Shown piece by piece: positions 34,170-42,482 of a stretch of DNA of 64,000 bases. A program made the position numbers and the translations under genes. Source of the stretch: Geodermatophilus nigrescens (lineage in GTDB: Bacteria; Actinomycetota; Actinomycetes; Mycobacteriales; Geodermatophilaceae). Location of the stretch: positions 186,001-250,000 of the forward strand of contig NZ_FQVX01000004.1 of assembly GCF_900129495.1 (NCBI RefSeq), in the 5' to 3' direction. Numbering within the stretch: position 1 is the stretch's first letter; every line of letters starts with the position of its first letter. The notes beneath the pieces were generated by a model. The model was not told the DNA's origin. It did not search any database and worked only from the letters and a program-made list of their open reading frames with translations.

Positions 34170-34415
34170 CTACGCCGGCTGGGAGGCGGCCGCGCGGACG
34201 GTCTCGACGATCTCGCCGAAGGTGTACGCCTCCGGGTCGTCGTCGGGCATCGTCGTGCCGAAGCGGTCGTGCAGCTCGGTCTGCATGGACAGGAACGCCA
34301 GGGAGTCCAGGCCGACGTCGGCGAAGCGGGCGTCGGGGTCGGTGCTGTGCGCCTCCTGCGGCAGGCCCGCCTTCTCGGTGAGCAGCTGCATGAGGTCGGA
34401 CTGGCTGAAGGGCAT
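34170..34415 (-). CDS. type II polyketide acyl carrier protein (internal start)
   Basis: 81 residues, read from ATG 34415 with a strong ribosome binding site (AGGAGG, 8-nt spacer) within the biotin carboxylase frame. Phosphopantetheine attaches at Ser38 (DVGLDSLAFL). It carries the growing polyketide for KS-alpha/KS-beta and the cyclases. Free ACP is what a type II synthase needs, so this start is probably the main one; the fused form may be a by-product or may channel malonyl units. Confidence 0.85.
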   Translation of the reverse strand: MPFSQSDLMQLLTEKAGLPQEAHSTDPDARFADVGLDSLAFLSMQTELHDRFGTTMPDDDPEAYTFGEIVETVRAAASQPA

Positions 34416-35900
34416 GACGGTGTCCTCCTCGGGACGGGGGTGCGGATCGGCCGGCACGGCGGGCTCGCCGTCCGGGACGAGGTGCAGGGGCCCGCGCAGG
34501 GCGGGCAGCGACGGTTCGGGGCACGCGGCGATCGCGGCGGCCCGGACCAGCAGGTCGGGCAGCCGGCGGTCGAGGAACTGGACGTCGTGCCGGTCGGCGC
34601 GCACGTCGGGGTCGCGCAGCAGGGCGCGGTGCAGGGCGGTGGTGGTGTGCACGCCCGGGCCCTCGACGCGCAGCTCGGCCAGCGCGCGGTCCATCCGGCG
34701 CAGCGCCTGCTCGCGGTCGGGCGCCCAGACGACGAGCTTGCCGAGCAGCGAGTCGTAGTGCGGGCTGACCTCGTCGCCCTGCCGGTAGCCGGTGTCGAAG
34801 CGGGTCCAGGGGCCGTCGGGCACGCGCAGCACGTCGAGCCGGCCGGGTGCGGGGGCGAAGCCGCGGGCCGGGTCCTCGGCGTTGATCCGGCACTCCACCG
34901 CGGCGCCGCGCACGACGACGTCCTCCTGTCGCAACCGCAGCGGCTCCCCGCCGGCCACCAGCAGCTGCTCGCGCACCAGGTCGACGCCGGTGAGCAGCTC
35001 GGTCACCGGGTGCTCGACCTGGATGCGGGCGTTCATCTCCATGAAGTACGCGCGCCCGGCGTCGTCGACGAGGAACTCCACGGTGCCGGCCCCGGTGTAG
35101 CCGACCGACAGCGCGCCGCGGACCGCCATCTCGCCGAGCGCGGCCCGCTGCTCCGGCGTCAGGTGCCCGGCCGGGCCCTCCTCGAGCAGCTTCTGGTGGC
35201 GGCGCTGCAGGGAGCAGTCCCGCTCGCCGAGGTACACGCCCGCGCCGTGCTGGTCGCACAGCACCTGCACCTCGACGTGCCGGGCGCCGGAGAGGTAGCG
35301 CTCGACGTAGACGGTGGGGTCGCGGAACACCGCCCGCGCGACGGTCCGGGTGGTGGCGAAGGCCTCGGCGAAGTCGGCCGGGTCGCGCACCACGGTCATG
35401 CCGCGCCCGCCGCCGCCGGCCGCGGCCTTGATGATCACCGGGTAGCCGATCTCGTCGGCGACGGCCTGCCCCTCCTCGGCGGTGCGCACCGGGTCGACGA
35501 CGCCGGGCAGCAGCGGCAGCCCCGCCGCGGCCATGAGCCGCCGCGCCGTCGCCTTGTTGCCCACCTGCTGCATGACCTCCGGCGGCGGGCCGACGAAGGT
35601 CAGCCCCTCGGTCTCGCAGATCTCGGCGAAGTCGGGGTCCTCGGAGAGGAACCCGTACCCGGGGTGGACGGCGTCGGCGCCGCTGCGCAGCGCCGCCTCC
35701 ACGACGTTGGGCACGTGCAGGTAGCTCGCCCGCGGGGCGGGCGGGCCGATGTGCACGGCCTCGTCGGCCATCTCGACGACGGCCGAGCGCCGGTCGGCGG
35801 TGGAGTGGACGGCGACCACCTCGATGCCGAGCTCCCGGCAGGCGCGGGCGACCCGGACGGCGATCTCGCCCCGGTTGGCGATGAGCAGCCGGCCGATCAC
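34170..35900 (-). CDS. biotin carboxylase fused in frame to an acyl carrier protein
   Basis: One uninterrupted frame of 576 residues. Residues 1-450 are a biotin carboxylase (LLIANRGEIAVRV, ATP-grasp KAAAGGGGRGM, EMNARIQVEHPVTE), which carboxylates the biotin on the adjacent BCCP. A linker of about 45 residues (rich in Pro and Ala) leads, with no stop codon, into a complete ACP (last 81 residues). GTG 35900 overlaps the BCCP stop (GTGA). Inside the linker, GAGGAGG followed 8 bases later by ATG 34415 can also start the ACP alone, so two products from one frame are likely. Confidence 0.85.
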   Translation of the reverse strand: MIGRLLIANRGEIAVRVARACRELGIEVVAVHSTADRRSAVVEMADEAVHIGPPAPRASYLHVPNVVEAALRSGADAVHPGYGFLSEDPDFAEICETEGLTFVGPPPEVMQQVGNKATARRLMAAAGLPLLPGVVDPVRTAEEGQAVADEIGYPVIIKAAAGGGGRGMTVVRDPADFAEAFATTRTVARAVFRDPTVYVERYLSGARHVEVQVLCDQHGAGVYLGERDCSLQRRHQKLLEEGPAGHLTPEQRAALGEMAVRGALSVGYTGAGTVEFLVDDAGRAYFMEMNARIQVEHPVTELLTGVDLVREQLLVAGGEPLRLRQEDVVVRGAAVECRINAEDPARGFAPAPGRLDVLRVPDGPWTRFDTGYRQGDEVSPHYDSLLGKLVVWAPDREQALRRMDRALAELRVEGPGVHTTTALHRALLRDPDVRADRHDVQFLDRRLPDLLVRAAAIAACPEPSLPALRGPLHLVPDGEPAVPADPHPRPEEDTVMPFSQSDLMQLLTEKAGLPQEAHSTDPDARFADVGLDSLAFLSMQTELHDRFGTTMPDDDPEAYTFGEIVETVRAAASQPA

Positions 35901-36427
35901 CGGGCGCCCCCGGACGGCGGCCGCAGCAGCAGCAGGACCTGGTCGTACTCGACCGACTCCGCGTCCCCGGCGCGGATCTCGGCGACCACCCCGGCGGCGT
36001 CGGCGAGGATCGGGTTCATCAGCTTCATCGCCTCGACGATCCCGAGCGTCTGGCCGGCCTCCACCTCGTCGCCGACCCGCACGAACGGCTCGGCGCCGGG
36101 GGAGGGGGCGGCGTAGAAGGTGCCCACCAGCGGCGCGCGGACGGCGACCGTGCCCTCCGGCACCTCCGGCTCCGGCCCGGGGTCGGCCGGCGCGGGGGCG
36201 ACGGCGGTCAGCCCGCCGGGCTGCGGCGCCGGGGCGGGGGCCGCGGCGGGCGCCGGCGTGCCGGCCCACTCGACCTCCACCGCCCGGTCGCCGCTGCGCA
36301 CGGTCAGCCGGCGCAGCGGTCCGGGCAGCGCGCGGGCGAGGTCGACGACCTCCTCGTGCAGCGGGCGGGACTCGCCCGCCCCGCCGTCGGCCCGCGGCGG
36401 CAGCTCAGCGGGCCGCACGTCCGTCAC
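35897..36427 (-). CDS. biotin carboxyl carrier protein (BCCP)
   Basis: 176 residues. An N-terminal helical part (about 20-55), a Pro/Ala linker (57-90) and a biotinyl domain (about 95-170) with the modified lysine Lys135 in VEAMKLMN. It shuttles carboxybiotin between biotin carboxylase and the AccDA carboxyltransferase encoded on either side. GTG 36427 lies 23 bp inside the end of the AccDA gene, so translation is coupled. Confidence 0.92.
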   Translation of the reverse strand: MTDVRPAELPPRADGGAGESRPLHEEVVDLARALPGPLRRLTVRSGDRAVEVEWAGTPAPAAAPAPAPQPGGLTAVAPAPADPGPEPEVPEGTVAVRAPLVGTFYAAPSPGAEPFVRVGDEVEAGQTLGIVEAMKLMNPILADAAGVVAEIRAGDAESVEYDQVLLLLRPPSGGAR

Positions 36428-38120
36428 CCCCCGGGGCGACCACGCGCAGCGGCCGGGCGTCCTCGCCGCCGATCCGCGACAGCCGCGCGGCGCGCCGGGC
36501 CAGCAGCGTGCCGACGTCGAGCCGGCACAGCTGGTCGAGCTCGGCGGCCAGCGCCTCGCGGACCAGCCGGGTGGCCTCCGCGGGGTCGGCGTGCGCCCCG
36601 CCGGGCGGCTCGGGCACCACCGCGGTGGCGATGCCGCTGGCCAGCAGGTGACCGGCGCCCAGCCGCATCGCGCGGGCGGCGGCCGGGGCGGCGGACGCCG
36701 TCCGCCACAGGATCGCCGCGCAGCCCTCGGGGCTGATCACCGACAGGTAGGCGTTCTCGCTGACCAGCAGCGAGTCCGAGGTGCACAGCGCCAGCGCGCC
36801 GCCGCTGCCGCCCTCGCCGGTGAGGACGGCGACCACCGGCACCCGCAGCCGGCTGCTGCGCATGATCGTCTCGGCGATGGCGTGCGACTGGCCGCGCTCC
36901 TCGGCCTCCGGGCCCGGGTGGGCGCCGGGGGTGTCGACGAGGGTGACCACCGGCAGGCCCGCGGCCTCGGCGTGCGCCATGAGCCGCATGGCCTTGCGGT
37001 AGCCCTCGGGGTGCGGCATGCCGAAGTTGCGGGTCACCCGCTCGCGCACCGTGTGGCCCTTCTCGTGGCCGATCACCACCACGGTGCGGCCGCCGAGGGA
37101 GGCGACGCCCCCGACGACGGCCGCGTCGTCGGCGTGCGTGCGGTCCCCGTGCAGCTCGACGAAGTCGTCGAACCCGGCGAGGTGGTCCAGCGTCGTCGGC
37201 CGCTCGGCCACCCGCGCCCGCTGGACGACGTCCCACGGGTCGGCCTCGCGCAGGACCGGCGCGGGGGCGGCGGCCGGGGCGGGCGCGTCCGGCTCGGGCC
37301 GGGCGTGCAGGCGCAGCAGCCGGCCCAGCAGCGGGCGCAGCTCGGCCCGGCCCTCCACCCGGTCGACCAGCCCGTGGGCCAGCAGGAACTCCGCCGTCTG
37401 GAAGTCGCCGGGCAGCTCGGCGCGGATGGTCTCCTGCACCACCCGGGGCCCGGCGAACCCGACGTGCGCGCCGCGCTCGGCGACCAGGACGGTGGCCAGC
37501 GTGGCGAACGACGCCGACACCCCGCCGTACGTGGGGTCGGTCAGGACGCACACCGACAGCAGCCCGGCCTCGCGCAGGCGGGCGTAGGCCTGCCCGGCGC
37601 GCGCCATCTGGAACAGCGAGAGGACGCCCTCCTGCATGCGGGCGCCGCCGCTCGCGCACACGGTGACCAGCGGCAGCCGCTGCTCCACCGCCAGGTCGGC
37701 CGCGGCGCTGACCCGCCGGCCCACCTCCACGCCCATGCTGCCGCCGAGGAAGCCGAAGTCCATCGCGGCCAGCACCACCGCGGTGCCGCCGATGCGCGCG
37801 GTGCCGGTGACGACGGCCTCGGTCTCCCCGGACCGGACCGCGGCCTCCGCCAGCCGGTCGGGGTAGTCACGCAGGTCGCTGAACGCCAGCGGGTCCGCCG
37901 GCCCCGGCGGGCAGGCCCGCTCGGTGAAGGACCCGGCGTCGGCCAGCAGCTCGATCCGCGCCCGCGCGCCCAGCCGCAGGTGGTGGTCGCACTCGGGGCA
38001 GACCGACAGGTTGCGCTCGAGCCGCTTGCGGTAGAGCAGCCAGCCGCAGCCCGGGCAGCTCACCCAGTCCGCGGCGCGCGGGGCCGCGTCCGGGCGGCGC
38101 GCCGGGGTGGTCGCGGTCAC
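36405..38120 (-). CDS. acetyl-CoA carboxylase carboxyltransferase, fused beta-alpha (AccDA)
   Basis: 571 residues. The AccD half begins with a four-cysteine zinc ribbon (residues 22-25 CPGC, 41-44 CPEC) and continues with the carboxyltransferase core (ASGGARMQEG, TDPTYGGVSASFA). A Pro/Ala linker (about 277-290) joins the AccA half ('GFDDFVELHGDRTHADD', 'DTPGAHPGPEAEERGQ', 'GEGGSGGALAL'). It transfers CO2 from carboxybiotin to acetyl-CoA, giving malonyl-CoA for the polyketide synthase. GTG 38120 overlaps the cyclase stop (GTGA). A dedicated, plastid/E. coli-type ACC in a pigment cluster of an actinobacterium is notable. Confidence 0.92.
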   Translation of the reverse strand: MTATTPARRPDAAPRAADWVSCPGCGWLLYRKRLERNLSVCPECDHHLRLGARARIELLADAGSFTERACPPGPADPLAFSDLRDYPDRLAEAAVRSGETEAVVTGTARIGGTAVVLAAMDFGFLGGSMGVEVGRRVSAAADLAVEQRLPLVTVCASGGARMQEGVLSLFQMARAGQAYARLREAGLLSVCVLTDPTYGGVSASFATLATVLVAERGAHVGFAGPRVVQETIRAELPGDFQTAEFLLAHGLVDRVEGRAELRPLLGRLLRLHARPEPDAPAPAAAPAPVLREADPWDVVQRARVAERPTTLDHLAGFDDFVELHGDRTHADDAAVVGGVASLGGRTVVVIGHEKGHTVRERVTRNFGMPHPEGYRKAMRLMAHAEAAGLPVVTLVDTPGAHPGPEAEERGQSHAIAETIMRSSRLRVPVVAVLTGEGGSGGALALCTSDSLLVSENAYLSVISPEGCAAILWRTASAAPAAARAMRLGAGHLLASGIATAVVPEPPGGAHADPAEATRLVREALAAELDQLCRLDVGTLLARRAARLSRIGGEDARPLRVVAPGGDGRAAR

Positions 38121-38443
38121 GGCCGGTCCGCCGACCACTCGTAGAAGCGCCGCGCCATCGCGTCCTGCGGCGAGCGCCAGCCCGGGTCGTAGGCGGCGAT
38201 GTAGGGCCGCAGCTCCTCGCTGACCGACCGGAAGGCCGGCAGCCCCTGGGCCACCCGCATCGCCTCGGCCGGCGGGCGGTCGAACTCGATGAGGTGCACG
38301 TAGAGCTCGTGGAACGTGAACAGCGAGCGGTGCCGCACCCCGATCTCGTGCGGCATCGACGTCGCGTCGGACCGGGCGAAGACGTCGGCGACGCGCTCGG
38401 CGTCGGCCGGGGTCATCCTCGCGATGATCATCGTCTGGTGCAC
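38117..38443 (-). CDS. TcmI/WhiE ORFVII-type polyketide cyclase
   Basis: 108 residues with the TcmI dimeric ferredoxin-like fold: 'IIARMTPADAERVADVFARSD', 'LPHEIGVRHRSLFTFHELYVHLIE'-like core, 'PYIAAYDPGWRSPQDAMARRFYEW'. It closes later rings of the polyketide. It is the first gene of the operon. GTG 38443 gives the usual family length; GTG 38449 or ATG 38431 are alternatives. Confidence 0.88.
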   Translation of the reverse strand: MHQTMIIARMTPADAERVADVFARSDATSMPHEIGVRHRSLFTFHELYVHLIEFDRPPAEAMRVAQGLPAFRSVSEELRPYIAAYDPGWRSPQDAMARRFYEWSADRP

Positions 38444-38810
38444 GGGCACTCCAGCGTCGCTGCGGGCCGGCCGCGGACGGGTCGGCCGGGGGCGGATGCC
38501 GGGCGACGCTAGGACCGCGCGGCGGGCCCGGGCACCGGCCACGGGTCGGGTTTCGCGCGCCCGCCCCGCGGTGGAGGGGGCCGGTCACCGGGGCGGGCGC
38601 TCGGAGGAGGGGTCGCCCGCGCCTCCCGGTCCAGCGCCGGGGGAGCGGTCCGCACCCGCCCTCCGGCCCGCCGGGACCGCGACCCGGGTATGAAACGCCG
38701 GTCGCTCCCCGCCCGGCGGGCGCGGCGGTTGTGGCGGACCGTCCCGTTCCGTCGCTAGCGTCCGGGCCCGGCGACAGGCGCGGGGGCACCCGACCGAGCG
38801 GAGCGGACGC
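38444..38810. promoter_or_regulatory. divergent promoter region, polyketide operon / regulator gene
   Basis: 367 bp without a gene. The octamer CTAGCGTC occurs twice in opposite orientation: on the minus strand near 38505-38512 (towards the cyclase gene) and on the plus strand at 38755-38762 (towards the regulator). The TAGCGT inside fits a -10 box (TAnnnT) in each direction; clear -35 boxes are not seen. AGCGTCGC (38453-38460) is also repeated inverted at 38503-38510. GGGTATGAA stands at 38686-38694. Confidence 0.4.
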
Positions 38811-39542
38811 ATGGGCGGCGAACCGGACAGCGGGGTCCTCGGGCCCCTGGGGGCGTCCTCTCCCGACGGGGCCTCGGCCTCGGTCCTCGTCTGCGACGAC
38901 CACGAGGTGCTGCGGCACGGGCTGCGCGCGGTGCTGCGCTGGGCGCCCGACCTGCACGTCGTCGCCGAGGCCGGGGACGCCGGGGAGGCCCTGGCGCTGG
39001 CCGCCGACCTGCGGCCGGAGGTCACCCTCGTGGGCCTGGGCACCGGCGGCCAGGGCATCCCCGAGCTGGTGCGGGCGCTCACGGCGACCGGCACGCACGT
39101 CCTGCTGCTCGGCGAGGCCGGCAGCACCGGCGACCTGGTGGACGCGTTGCGGGCCGGGGCGCGGGGCTACCTGCACACGACGGTGAGCTCCGACCGGCTG
39201 GTCGAGGGCGTGCGCGCGGTGCTGCGCGGGGAGACCCTCCTCGACGCGGCCGTGACCGGGGAGCTGCTGACCCGCCTCGACGGCGCCCGCCCCGGCACCC
39301 TCGGACCCGGCGGCCACAACCCGCTGACCGCCCGGCAGCAGGCGGTGTCGGAGCTGGTGGCCGAGGGGCTGACCAACGCCGAGATCGCCACCCGGCTGCA
39401 GGTCAGCCGCGCCACGGTGAAGGGCCACATCACCGTCGCCCTGCGCCGGCTGGGCCTGCGCGACCGCACCCAGCTGGCCATCCACGTCAACCGCGTCGCG
39501 CGCCCGGGGCCGGGCTGGGAGGCCGGGCCCGTCGGCGGCTGA
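38811..39542 (+). CDS. atypical NarL-type regulator with pseudo-receiver domain
   Basis: 243 residues. The receiver-like domain (about 24-140) keeps Asp29/Asp30, but the phosphoacceptor Asp is Gly75 (TLVGLG) and the conserved Lys is Thr123 (GYLHTT). Phosphorylation control is therefore unlikely. The LuxR-type helix-turn-helix is intact (about 170-230, 'LTARQQAVSELVAEGLTNAEIATRLQVSRATVKGHITVALRRL'). It is divergent from the polyketide operon and followed by a second regulator of the same kind, so it is probably cluster-situated and may sense a ligand, as atypical regulators such as JadR1 do. Confidence 0.88.
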   Translation: MGGEPDSGVLGPLGASSPDGASASVLVCDDHEVLRHGLRAVLRWAPDLHVVAEAGDAGEALALAADLRPEVTLVGLGTGGQGIPELVRALTATGTHVLLLGEAGSTGDLVDALRAGARGYLHTTVSSDRLVEGVRAVLRGETLLDAAVTGELLTRLDGARPGTLGPGGHNPLTARQQAVSELVAEGLTNAEIATRLQVSRATVKGHITVALRRLGLRDRTQLAIHVNRVARPGPGWEAGPVGG

Positions 39543-39769
39543 GTTCCGTGGTCGTGTCGTCACGCAGCGTGCGGGGCGGGCCAGCGGCCCCGGAGAGTCG
39601 CGCGGCTCCCTGGCAACTGCCTGGACGCCCGCTGTGACCACGAGCACGATCCGGTCCGCACGGGGGTGATGCAGGACTGTTCAGGCTGGTCCGTCCCGAC
39701 GGGCGGATCCGGTCGGACCGGAGATCCCGGTCCCCGGAGCCGGTCGCCGGCCGGACAGGGGGGAACGAC
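39543..39769 (+). promoter_or_regulatory. intergenic region between the two regulators
   Basis: 227 bp. CCGGTCGGACCGG (39709-39721) is a perfect 6-1-6 inverted repeat, and its GATCCGGTC half also occurs at 39648-39656. This is a candidate operator for one of the flanking regulators. No coding sequence is seen. Confidence 0.4.
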
Positions 39770-40567
39770 ATGGCCGACGACGTCCCGATCCGGCCGGGCC
39801 CACGTGTGCACCGGCCGCACGGACCGACCGCCTCCGCACCCGGCGGCGCCGCACCGCCGCGCCCGAGACCGGCGCCGCGGCCCGTCCGGCCGCAGCTCGC
39901 CCGTCCGCCGTCGCACCTGGTGCGGGTGCTGCTCTGCGAGGACCAGGAGGTCTTCCGGCTGGGCCTGCGGGTGGTGCTGGAGGCCCAGCCCGACATCGCC
40001 GTCGTCGCCGAGACCGCCTCGCTACCCGGCGCCCTGGCGGCCACCGCGCAGGTGCCCGCCCAGGTCGTCGTCGCCCGGCAGGGACTGGTGGAGGGCACCA
40101 CGCTGCCGCTGCTGCGCGACCTGTGCCGGCAGGGGACGGCGGTCCTCGTGCTCGCCGAGCCGCGCGAGGACCCCTGCGGCGACCTGGTCGAGGTGCTGCG
40201 CGCCGGGGTGCGCGGCTACCTGCCCCGGCGGGCGTGCGCCGCGCGGCTGGTCGAGGCCGTGCGCGCGCTGTCCCGCCACGAGCCGGCCATCGACTCCACG
40301 GCCACCAGCGAGCTGGTGCGCTACCTCGCCGAGCCCGGGGCGGCAGGCGGGCTGCCGCAGCGCCCGCTGGACCGGCTCACCGACCGGCAGCGCGAGGTGG
40401 CCGAGCTGGTGGCGCAGGGGCTGAGCAACGAGGAGATCGCCCGGCGGCTGTTCCTCAGCCTGGCCACCGTCAAGAGCCACCTGACGGCGTCCATGCGGCG
40501 GCTCGGGGTCCGCAGCCGCACGCAGCTGGCGATCCTGGTCAACCGGGACTCCTCACCCGCCGCGTGA
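39770..40567 (+). CDS. atypical NarL-type regulator with pseudo-receiver domain
   Basis: 265 residues from ATG 39770 (AGGGGGG site). A Pro/Arg-rich N-terminal extension (1-50) is followed by a receiver-like domain (about 51-170) with Glu57/Asp58, Arg103 where the phospho-Asp should be (VVVARQG) and Arg153 in place of Lys, then a complete LuxR helix-turn-helix (about 195-255, 'LTDRQREVAELVAQGLSNEEIARRLFLSLATVKSHL'). The layout matches the preceding regulator, so the pair arose by duplication and may act together on the polyketide operon. Confidence 0.88.
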   Translation: MADDVPIRPGPRVHRPHGPTASAPGGAAPPRPRPAPRPVRPQLARPPSHLVRVLLCEDQEVFRLGLRVVLEAQPDIAVVAETASLPGALAATAQVPAQVVVARQGLVEGTTLPLLRDLCRQGTAVLVLAEPREDPCGDLVEVLRAGVRGYLPRRACAARLVEAVRALSRHEPAIDSTATSELVRYLAEPGAAGGLPQRPLDRLTDRQREVAELVAQGLSNEEIARRLFLSLATVKSHLTASMRRLGVRSRTQLAILVNRDSSPAA

Positions 40568-40587
40568 CGGGCCGGCCCGCCGCGGCC

Positions 40588-41472
40588 TCAGGTGAGGTCG
40601 CGGCGGGTCAGCAGCAGCGCGGTGAGCGCGCTGGCGGCGGCGAGGAAGGCGGCCAGCACCCAGGCGGCCTGCCCGCCGTCGACCACCGCGACGACGCCGG
40701 GCGTGCGCACGTCGCCCCCGGCCAGCGCGGCCACCAGCGAGCCCGCGTTCACCCCGGGCAGCCCGCGCTGCAGGGCGTCGAAGAACCCGAGCAGCGGCGC
40801 GGCCACGTTGACCACCAGGCTCTCGACGGCGAGCACCCACACCAGGCCCAGCCCGATGGCCAGCGCGGTTCCGCGCAGCGCCGTCCCGAGCAGCACACCC
40901 AGGGCGCCCCAGGTGGTGGCCACGAGCAGGCCGCCGCCGAACCCGCGCGCCAGCTCGCCGGCGCCCGGCCAGTCGGCGGGTGCGGACTCCGCCCCGGCGA
41001 TCGCGGCGCTGACGGCGGCGGTGAGCGCGAAGCTCACCACCACGGTGGCGGCGAGCACTGCCACCAGTGCGAGCAACTGACCGGCGAGCACGGTGGTGCG
41101 CCGCGGGCCCTGCCCCAGCAGGCTCTTGAGCGTCCCCCAGCCGTACTCGCTGCCGGCCAGCAGCGCGCCGAGGGTGAGCAGCAGCGCGCCGCCGAAGAGC
41201 GGCAGCCCCGACAGGGCGTTGGCCACCAGCCGGTCGGGCAGCGTGCTGGTCAGGACCTGCTCCGGCGGGATGCCCTCGAAGGACGACCCCCGCGTGTAGC
41301 TGATGTAGGGGATGACCAGGCTGAACACCAGCTGCAGGGCCGGCCACAGGCCCAGCAGCACCCAGGTGGCCGGCCGGCGGCGCAGCTTGAGGAGCTCCGC
41401 GCCCACGATCGCCGGGAGCGACCCCGACGAGCGGGCCGGACGGGCGCCCGGCGCGGCGACGGCGGCGCTCAC
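40588..41472 (-). CDS. ABC-2 type transporter permease
   Basis: 294 residues with about six membrane helices (near 37-57, 95-115, 135-160, 180-200, 205-225, 265-285). 'GAELLKLRRRPATWVLLGLWP' at the N-terminus and 'AGSEYGWGTLKSLLGQGPRR' are typical of ABC-2 permeases. It is coupled by GTGA to the upstream ATPase gene. It could export the polyketide or act in resistance; no direct evidence links it to the cluster apart from position. Confidence 0.87.
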   Translation of the reverse strand: MSAAVAAPGARPARSSGSLPAIVGAELLKLRRRPATWVLLGLWPALQLVFSLVIPYISYTRGSSFEGIPPEQVLTSTLPDRLVANALSGLPLFGGALLLTLGALLAGSEYGWGTLKSLLGQGPRRTTVLAGQLLALVAVLAATVVVSFALTAAVSAAIAGAESAPADWPGAGELARGFGGGLLVATTWGALGVLLGTALRGTALAIGLGLVWVLAVESLVVNVAAPLLGFFDALQRGLPGVNAGSLVAALAGGDVRTPGVVAVVDGGQAAWVLAAFLAAASALTALLLTRRDLT

Positions 41473-42482
41473 CGGGCGCTCCGGCCGACCCGGCGCGGGC
41501 GCCGTCCCGGGGTCTCTGCCGGTGGCGGGTCGCCGGGCTCGGTGAGCTGGAGGAAGACCTCCTCGAGCGTGCGCGCCTCCTGCCGCAGCCCGGTGACGCC
41601 GACCCCGGCGGTGACCAGCGCGCGGTTGACCGCCGCGGTCTCCCCGGGCGCGGCCTGCAGGTGCAGGGCGCCGTCGACGACGGAGACGCGGTCGGCGCCG
41701 AGCAGCCGGCCGGCGACCGCGACGGCGGTCTCCAGCGGGTCGGCGTCGACCACCAGCCGGCCGAGCCCCCGCAGCTCCTCGACGCTGCTCTCCACCAGCA
41801 GCCGGCCGGAGGCGACCACGGCCACCCGGTCGCAGATCTGCTCCACCTCGCCGAGCAGGTGGCTGGAGAGCACCACCGTGCGGCCCTCGGCGGCGAGGCG
41901 GCGCAGCAGCGTGCGCACCTCGCTGATGCCGGCGGGGTCCAGGCCGTTGGTGGGCTCGTCGAGGACCACCAGCGCCGGGTCCTTGAGCAGGGCCGCGGCG
42001 ATGCCGAGGCGCTGCTTCATGCCGAGCGAGTAGGTGCTGAAGCGGTCACCGGCGCGGTCGGTGAGGTCGACGGTGTCGAGCACCGCGGCGATCCGGCCGG
42101 GCCCGACGCCGGCGTAGCGCGCGAGCACCCGCAGGTTGTCCCGCCCGGACAGGTACGGGTAGAGCCCCGGCCCCTCGACCAGCGCGCCGACCTGCGCCAC
42201 GGAGGTGCCGGCGGGCCGGCCGAGCACGGTGGCCGAGCCGCTGGTGGGCCGCACCAGGCCGAGCAGCATGCGCAGCGTCGTCGTCTTGCCCGCCCCGTTG
42301 GGGCCGAGGAAGCCGAAGACCTCGCCCCGGCGCACCTGCAGCGACAGGGCGTCGACGACGGTGCGCTGCCCGTAGCGCTTGGTCAGGCGGTCGGTGGTGA
42401 CCACCGGCTCGGCGTCGGGGGTGCGGAGGCTCGGCGGGGCCGGCGCAGGACGCTGCCCGACGGTCCCCGTGGCGGTCTGCAT
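41469..42482 (-). CDS. ABC transporter ATP-binding protein (DrrA-type)
   Basis: 337 residues. A 30-residue Pro-rich N-terminal extension is followed by an ABC domain: Walker A GPNGAGKTT, signature YSLGMKQR, Walker B LVVLDEPTNGLD, H-loop SSH. The C-terminal extension is of the kind found in drug-export ATPases ('TLEEVFLQLTE'). It forms an exporter with the permease encoded downstream (GTGA). Confidence 0.9.
   Translation of the reverse strand: MQTATGTVGQRPAPAPPSLRTPDAEPVVTTDRLTKRYGQRTVVDALSLQVRRGEVFGFLGPNGAGKTTTLRMLLGLVRPTSGSATVLGRPAGTSVAQVGALVEGPGLYPYLSGRDNLRVLARYAGVGPGRIAAVLDTVDLTDRAGDRFSTYSLGMKQRLGIAAALLKDPALVVLDEPTNGLDPAGISEVRTLLRRLAAEGRTVVLSSHLLGEVEQICDRVAVVASGRLLVESSVEELRGLGRLVVDADPLETAVAVAGRLLGADRVSVVDGALHLQAAPGETAAVNRALVTAGVGVTGLRQEARTLEEVFLQLTEPGDPPPAETPGRRPRRVGRSAR

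Noticed and set aside
36424..37659. 411-codon minus-strand frame within AccDA
   Set aside because: Different frame from the zinc-ribbon/carboxyltransferase protein, which has all family motifs; translation is low complexity.
38686..38691. GGGTAT as a SigF/SigB-type -10 box
   Set aside because: No GTTT-like -35 at the right distance on the same strand, and the second copy near 42660 also lacks one.
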